Origin: Lachnospiraceae bacterium
Lineage (GTDB): Bacteria > Bacillota > Clostridia > Lachnospirales > Lachnospiraceae
Reading direction: 5' to 3'
Assembly (NCBI GenBank): GCA_029338875.1
Contig: JAQYBF010000027.1
Location: forward strand, 1-45,581
Length of the DNA: 45,581 nt
Both the position numbers and the translations under genes were made by a program. Under the pieces are notes generated by a model. It did not search any database and was not told the origin of the DNA. It saw only the letters and a program-made list of their open reading frames with translations. This document shows, piece after piece, positions 42,745 to 45,581 of the stretch. Within the stretch, counting starts at the first letter, position 1, and every line of letters begins with the position of its first letter.

Positions 42745-43872
42745 ATGGAAGAAATATTTCATGGGAAAAAACTTGGCTTTGGTCTGATGCGGCTTCCGCT
42801 CCTCGATCCAAAGGACGACAAAACGATTGATATCGAGCAGATGAAAAAGATGGTCGACATTTTCCTCGAAAGAGGCTTCACCTACTTCGATACCGCCTGG
42901 ATGTATCACAGCTTCAAGAGCGAAAACGCCATCAAGGAAGCCCTGGTCGACCGGGTGCCGCGGGACCGCTATACTCTGACCACAAAGCTCCACGCCGGCT
43001 TCTTCAATACAAAGGAAGAGCGGGACAAGGTCTTTAACGAACAGCTGAGAAAGACCGGCGTCAGCTATTTCGACTATTATCTGATCCACGATATCGAGCG
43101 TGAAAACATCCAGAAATACGAAGATCTCAACGTCTTCCAGTGGATCCAGGACAAGAAGAAGGCCGGACTGATTCGTCACATGGGTTTCTCCTTCCATGCC
43201 GATGCCGAGCTTCTCGATGAGATCCTGACCCGCCATCCGGAGATGGAGTTCGTTCAGCTGCAGATCAATTATCTGGACTGGGATTCCGAGAAAATCCAGT
43301 CCCGGAAGAACTACGAGGTCTGTGTCAAGCACAACAAGCCGGTCATCGTCATGGAACCGGTCAAGGGCGGCACTCTGGCAAAGGTTCCCGAAGAGGCCGA
43401 GACTATGCTGAAGAATCTGGATCCGTCCATGTCCATCCCGTCCTGGGCCATCCGTTTTGCAGCCAGCCTTCCCAATGTGAAGATGGTGCTTTCCGGCATG
43501 TCAAATATAGCCCAGCTCGAGGACAACACCTCTTTCATGGAGGACTTCAAGCCCTTGAACGAGCTTGAACTGACAACGGTTCATGCGGTTGCAGATGTCA
43601 TTAATTCCGGCATCACAATCCCTTGCACGGCCTGTCATTACTGCACGCCGGGATGTCCGATGGATATCACCATTCCGGAATTCTTCTCGGTATACAATCA
43701 GGAGAAGCGGGAAGGCTCGGATCATGCAGCCGATCTCAAGCGTTATCAGGAACTTTCCAAAACCGGAAATCCTGCATCCGCCTGCATCGCCTGCGGCCAG
43801 TGTGAAGGCATCTGTCCTCAGCATCTGCCCATCATCGACAATCTGAAGGAGATTGCGGAAACTTTCGAGTAA
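42745..43872 (+). CDS. Aldo/keto reductase with two C-terminal 4Fe-4S clusters
   Basis: A 375-residue fusion. The N-terminal barrel has the AKR catalytic tetrad: D49 and Y54 (YFDTAWMYH), K81 (TLTTKLH) and H115 (YYLIHD). The C-terminal part contains CTACHYCTPGCP and CIACGQCEGICP, two ferredoxin-type cluster motifs, the layout of the anaerobe-specific AKR-ferredoxin fusions. They probably reduce carbonyl substrates using electrons from a ferredoxin-type partner or NAD(P)H; the substrate is unknown. GAGAGGG precedes the ATG by about 11 bases. It is a single gene; PPK2 begins 228 bases downstream. Confidence 0.93.
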   Translation: MEEIFHGKKLGFGLMRLPLLDPKDDKTIDIEQMKKMVDIFLERGFTYFDTAWMYHSFKSENAIKEALVDRVPRDRYTLTTKLHAGFFNTKEERDKVFNEQLRKTGVSYFDYYLIHDIERENIQKYEDLNVFQWIQDKKKAGLIRHMGFSFHADAELLDEILTRHPEMEFVQLQINYLDWDSEKIQSRKNYEVCVKHNKPVIVMEPVKGGTLAKVPEEAETMLKNLDPSMSIPSWAIRFAASLPNVKMVLSGMSNIAQLEDNTSFMEDFKPLNELELTTVHAVADVINSGITIPCTACHYCTPGCPMDITIPEFFSVYNQEKREGSDHAADLKRYQELSKTGNPASACIACGQCEGICPQHLPIIDNLKEIAETFE

Positions 43873-44064
43873 TACCTTATTTTGTTAATTCATGATTTGC
43901 AGATAGAAAATTACGGATTGATATTTCGAATCATTGCCAGCCATATTCGAACTTTGTTTTCTTTATTTCAAGGAATGCTCCTGCAGCAGAATTCTTATGG
44001 AATATGCAGCAGTCGACATCACCAGCTTTTTACTTCAGAAGTTTATATCAAAGAAGCAAAAAGC

Positions 44065-44077
44065 CCACGAATCGTGG
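44065..44077 (+). promoter_or_regulatory. Small hairpin just before the PPK2 ribosome site
   Basis: CCACG-AAT-CGTGG forms a 5-bp stem, ending 9 bases before the AGGAGG of the PPK2 gene. The remainder of the 43873-44100 gap shows only short unrecognised open stretches, one of which (about 43990-44090) reads like a protein fragment. Confidence 0.25.
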
Positions 44078-44100
44078 AATGTTCTTAGGAGGTGCGAGCC

Positions 44101-45006
44101 ATGGGAAATGACGCAAAGAAAAACGATAAGGAATTGGAAAAGAAGCTCTATGAAAAGTACCGCTTCGACGGAAGCCGGAAATTCTCGATCAAGGATTCGT
44201 CCACCGATGAGACCAGTCTCTGTCCGGATAAGGAGCAGGCACTGAAGAAAATGGCGGAAAACGATGCCGTCATGGATAATCTCCAGGCGAAGCTCTATGC
44301 TGCAAAAAAGGAAGGCGTGATCTTCCTTTTCCAGGCCATGGATGCAGCCGGAAAGGACGGAACCATCCGTTCGGTCCTGACCTGTCTGAGTCCGCACGGT
44401 GTTCATGAGGCAGCCTTCAAGGCGCCGTCCTCGGAAGATTTGGCCCATGACTTTCTCTGGCGGATCGAACAGCAGGTGCCGGCCAAGGGCGAAATCGCCA
44501 TCTTCAACCGCTCGCAATATGAAGACGTATTGATTGCAAAGGTCAAGAAGCTCTATCTTTCTCAGGCTCATGCCGACCGGCTGAATCCGGATGAGATCCT
44601 AAAGAACCGCTACAAGGATATCTGCCATTATGAGGAATATCTCTACCATAACAGTATCCGGACAGTGAAGATTTTCCTGCATGTCTCGAAGGAAGAGCAG
44701 GCGCGGCGTTTCCTGTCCCGGATCGAGGAGCCGAAGAAGAACTGGAAGTTCTCCGAGAGCGACTGGGAAGAGCGGGGTTACTGGGACGCCTATCAGGAGG
44801 CCTTCGAGGATGCCATCAATGAGACTGCCACAAAGGCTGCGCCCTGGTTTGTCATTCCGGCCGACCATAAATGGTATATGCGCTATCTGGTCAGTGAGAT
44901 CATCCGGAAGACCCTGGAAGACATGGATCCCCATTATCCCGAGGTCACAAAGGACCGGCTGGAGAAATTCGCAAGTCTGAAGAAGGAGATTGAGAAGGAA
45001 CTGTAA
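44101..45006 (+). CDS. ppk2: Polyphosphate kinase 2 (PPK2 family)
   Basis: A 301-residue enzyme that transfers phosphate between polyphosphate and nucleotides. Walker A is in MDAAGKDG (80-87), the lid and substrate segment includes HGVHEAAFKAPSSEDLAHDF, and Walker B-like IAIFNRSQYEDVL follows. The form of these motifs and the length fit the class that phosphorylates AMP and/or ADP, often class III, but class cannot be settled by eye. GGAGG 8 bases before ATG 44101 sets the start; the frame is open to 44092. It stands alone, 59 bases before the exonuclease gene. Confidence 0.92.
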   Translation: MGNDAKKNDKELEKKLYEKYRFDGSRKFSIKDSSTDETSLCPDKEQALKKMAENDAVMDNLQAKLYAAKKEGVIFLFQAMDAAGKDGTIRSVLTCLSPHGVHEAAFKAPSSEDLAHDFLWRIEQQVPAKGEIAIFNRSQYEDVLIAKVKKLYLSQAHADRLNPDEILKNRYKDICHYEEYLYHNSIRTVKIFLHVSKEEQARRFLSRIEEPKKNWKFSESDWEERGYWDAYQEAFEDAINETATKAAPWFVIPADHKWYMRYLVSEIIRKTLEDMDPHYPEVTKDRLEKFASLKKEIEKEL

Positions 45007-45065
45007 AATTGTATACAATCTTACAGAGTAAATAGTTGAGGTAAATTCACAAAAAGGAACTAAAT

Positions 45066-45581
45066 ATGAAATTCATCTCATGGAACATTGACTCATTAAA
45101 TGCGGCTCTGACATCGGATTCACCGCGGGCCGAGCTTTCGAGAAACGTGCTTTGGACCATCGCCGGTGAAGATCCGGATGTGATCGCCATTCAGGAAACC
45201 AAGCTGCCGGCAACCGGTCCCAATAAGAAACATAAGGCGGCGCTGGAGGAATTTTTCCCTGGATATCAGGTGGAATGGGTTTCATCGGTTGCGCCGGCAA
45301 GGAAAAGCTATGCCGGAACCATGATTCTTTATAAGGAAGATCTGACCGGAACCATGTCTCAGCCAAAGCTGGGTGCACCGGATACCATGGATGCCGAGGG
45401 ACGGATCTTAACCATCGATTTCGGCGGTTTTTATTTCGTCAATGTGTATACACCGAATGCAGGCGGCGAACTCAAACGGCTGCCGGATCGTCAGGTCTGG
45501 GATAAGCTTTATGCAGATTATCTGTCATCCCTGGATCAGGAAAAACCGGTCATTGCCTGCGGTGATTTCAACTGTGCCCAT
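45066..45581 (+). CDS. Exodeoxyribonuclease III family protein, 5' part
   Basis: The first 172 codons of an AP endonuclease/exonuclease III. The start MKFISWNIDSLNA gives the metal-binding Asn, IAIQETKL the catalytic Glu, and FYFVNVYTPNAGGEL and ACGDFNCAH the active-site Tyr region and the D-x-N pair. This is the usual base-excision-repair nuclease fold. AAAGGA lies 8 bases before ATG 45066. The gene runs off the right edge of the window, so the C-terminal third (with the catalytic Asp-His) is not seen. Confidence 0.92.
   Translation, partial: MKFISWNIDSLNAALTSDSPRAELSRNVLWTIAGEDPDVIAIQETKLPATGPNKKHKAALEEFFPGYQVEWVSSVAPARKSYAGTMILYKEDLTGTMSQPKLGAPDTMDAEGRILTIDFGGFYFVNVYTPNAGGELKRLPDRQVWDKLYADYLSSLDQEKPVIACGDFNCAH

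Noticed and set aside
43934-44245. A 103-codon gene before PPK2
   Set aside because: It runs into the PPK2 coding region in another frame and has no ribosome site; at most a small remnant lies in 43990-44090.

Overview
The window reads as a Bacillota (Firmicutes) chromosome, most likely a gut-type Clostridia/Lachnospirales member. This is inferred from the strong AGGAGG ribosome sites, GTG and TTG starts, the GPH sugar symporter and AraC pairs, a BceRSAB-like module, a FeoA-FeoB fusion, a GH3 enzyme with reversed domain order, and an anaerobe-type ferredoxin-fused aldo/keto reductase. No rRNA, tRNA, CRISPR array or intact mobile element is visible. The window ends inside an exonuclease III gene.

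Layout. 0.3-2.8 kb: GPH symporter divergent from an AraC regulator. 2.8-4.4 kb: a scrap yard of two fused transposase remnants (IS256-like and IS3-like), a cut-off gene start and a decayed DUF2252 gene. 4.5-6.9 kb: flavoprotein/HxlR pair, a 29-codon ORF, and an SPFH membrane protein with a ribbon-helix-helix gene, closed by a good terminator. 7.1-12.7 kb: XRE regulator, BceRS-like two-component system and BceAB-like ABC transporter, with a clear BceR-type operator before the transporter. 12.7-15.6 kb: a second decay zone (transporter tail, frameshifted LysM fragment, ferredoxin tail, LysR gene with an internal deletion) around an intact AAA+/DUF234 ATPase. 15.6-19.1 kb: crcB with a structured leader, MATE exporter, a membrane protein and a shortened aldose epimerase-like gene. 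19.1-27.2 kb: AraC regulator divergent from GPH symporter, GH78 alpha-L-rhamnosidase and circularly arranged GH3 glycosidase. 27.3-32.9 kb: low-molecular-weight phosphatase, then ktrB, ktrA, a 39-residue membrane peptide, a short kdpD and kdpE. 33-39 kb, minus strand: DUF4160 pair, PadR regulator and a MacAB-like exporter with two adaptor proteins. 39-45.6 kb: two tandem repeat blocks, feoAB, a lipoprotein, an aldo/keto reductase, PPK2 and exonuclease III.

How the parts work together. The 20.6-27.2 kb operon looks built to import and dismantle rhamnosylated beta-glucosides: the symporter has no secretion partner and both enzymes lack signal peptides, so cleavage is probably cytoplasmic. The potassium locus couples a Ktr channel to a Kdp-type sensor without kdpFABC. 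Two separate antimicrobial or efflux modules (BceRSAB-like and PadR/MacAB-like) suggest exposure to peptides or drugs. The most unusual items are the 39-residue peptide in the Ktr/Kdp operon, the crcB leader hairpin, an 11-bp helically phased repeat array before feoAB, and an orphan promoter carrying a PadR-type operator.
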